Assembly: GCA_023396345.1 (NCBI GenBank)
Contig: JAEWWO010000228.1
Location: 1-7,311 of the forward strand
DNA from: Bacteroidota bacterium
GTDB lineage: Bacteria; Bacteroidota; Bacteroidia; Chitinophagales; Chitinophagaceae
DNA: 7,311 nt
Reading direction: 5' to 3'
The notes under the pieces were generated by a model. It did not search any database. It was not told the DNA's origin and worked only from the letters and a program-made list of their open reading frames with translations. Made by a program: the position numbers and the translations under genes. Positions within the stretch are counted from its first letter, which is position 1. Each line of letters begins with the position of its first letter. Below, piece after piece: positions 7,127 to 7,311 of the stretch.

Positions 7127-7179
7127 GTATCAAAAATAAGGGATTTGGGAGAAAGGAGTAAAATAAGGATAAAATTATA

Positions 7180-7187
7180 CAAATATA
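7180..7187 (-). promoter_or_regulatory. Candidate -7 element of the deacetylase-symporter operon promoter
   Basis: Read on the minus strand the bases are TATATTTG, a full match to the Bacteroidota -7 consensus TAnnTTTG. A start of transcription about 6 nt further on would give a leader of roughly 45-50 nt before the ATG at 7126. There is no TTTG at the expected -33 distance; the nearest approximation is TTAG at 7203-7206, about 16 nt upstream. A second -7 match (TATTTTTG at 7131-7138) lies almost on the start codon and would make a leaderless mRNA, so it is less likely. In AT-rich DNA such short matches arise by chance. Confidence 0.4.
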
Positions 7188-7247
7188 CAATTCGGAATAA
7201 TAACTAACACTTGAAAGGAAATATATATTAAATATTAACAGTATTTA

Positions 7248-7268
7248 GTAAAAATTATGGTAAAAATT
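7248..7268. repeat. Short direct repeat GTAAAAATT x2 next to the rightward -33 box
   Basis: The 9-mer GTAAAAATT occurs at 7248-7256 and again at 7260-7268, a 12-nt period, with the second copy running into the TTTG box of the rightward promoter. The position would suit an activator or repressor site, but the repeat is made almost wholly of A and T in an AT-rich region, so it may be chance. Confidence 0.3.
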
Positions 7269-7297
7269 TGTTTATTAAACTTTATCAGATATTTTTG
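7267..7297 (+). promoter_or_regulatory. Bacteroidota-type promoter pointing rightward, out of the window
   Basis: The stretch has TTTG at 7267-7270, a 19-nt spacer, then TATTTTTG at 7290-7297. Both boxes match the Bacteroidota primary-sigma consensus (TTTG at -33 and TAnnTTTG at -7) with spacing in the accepted range. The start of transcription would fall near 7303. No start codon follows before the window ends, so the gene it serves lies beyond the right edge and is divergent from the deacetylase operon. Confidence 0.6.
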
Positions 7298-7311
7298 CAT
7301 TCATATACAAC

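Noticed and set aside
6978..7190. 70-codon minus-strand frame overlapping the start of the deacetylase
   Set aside because: It overlaps the signal peptide and AHPDDE region of a clear gene in another frame, and its sequence has no recognisable motif.
7229..7247. Palindrome TAAATA / TATTTA with a 7-nt centre as an operator
   Set aside because: Only six A-T pairs per arm in an AT-rich intergenic region; too weak without conservation.

Overview
The window looks like a chromosomal segment from a member of the Bacteroidota. It is AT-rich and lacks clear Shine-Dalgarno sites. It carries the Bacteroidota type of N-acyl-ornithine carbamoyltransferase (ArgF'), and one edge has a promoter of the phylum type (TTTG / TAnnTTTG). 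The flavour of the proteins suggests Chitinophagaceae or a relative, but that is only an impression. No rRNA, tRNA, CRISPR array, insertion sequence or phage gene was found, and coding density is very high.

Left half, plus strand (3-2835). The window opens inside a gene whose C-terminal part resembles a ricin-type beta-trefoil. It is followed after 15 nt by argD (acylornithine aminotransferase) and after a further 70 nt by argF' (N-succinyl/acetyl-ornithine carbamoyltransferase). ArgD and ArgF' perform consecutive steps of arginine synthesis on acylated intermediates. In ArgF' the residue that sets acetyl versus succinyl specificity is Ser, which points to succinyl-ornithine.

Right half, minus strand (2841-7126). 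Three genes form a tightly packed operon, read right to left: a large exported PIG-L/LmbE-type deacetylase with a GATase-like C-terminal domain; after 1 nt, a 38-residue single-span membrane protein that ordinary gene finders would miss; then, overlapping it by 8 nt, a sodium:solute symporter (SSS family) with a long hydrophilic, probably periplasmic insert. The layout suggests a unit in which an N-acylated compound is deacetylated outside the cytoplasm and a product is imported with Na+, the small protein perhaps acting as a transporter subunit. The substrate cannot be read from the sequence.

The two halves converge with only 5 nt between stop codons at 2835/2841. The right-hand 185 nt (7127-7311) are non-coding. 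They hold a candidate promoter for the minus-strand operon and a very good Bacteroidota-type promoter pointing right, towards a gene outside the window. The least described element is the deacetylase / mini-membrane-protein / symporter operon.
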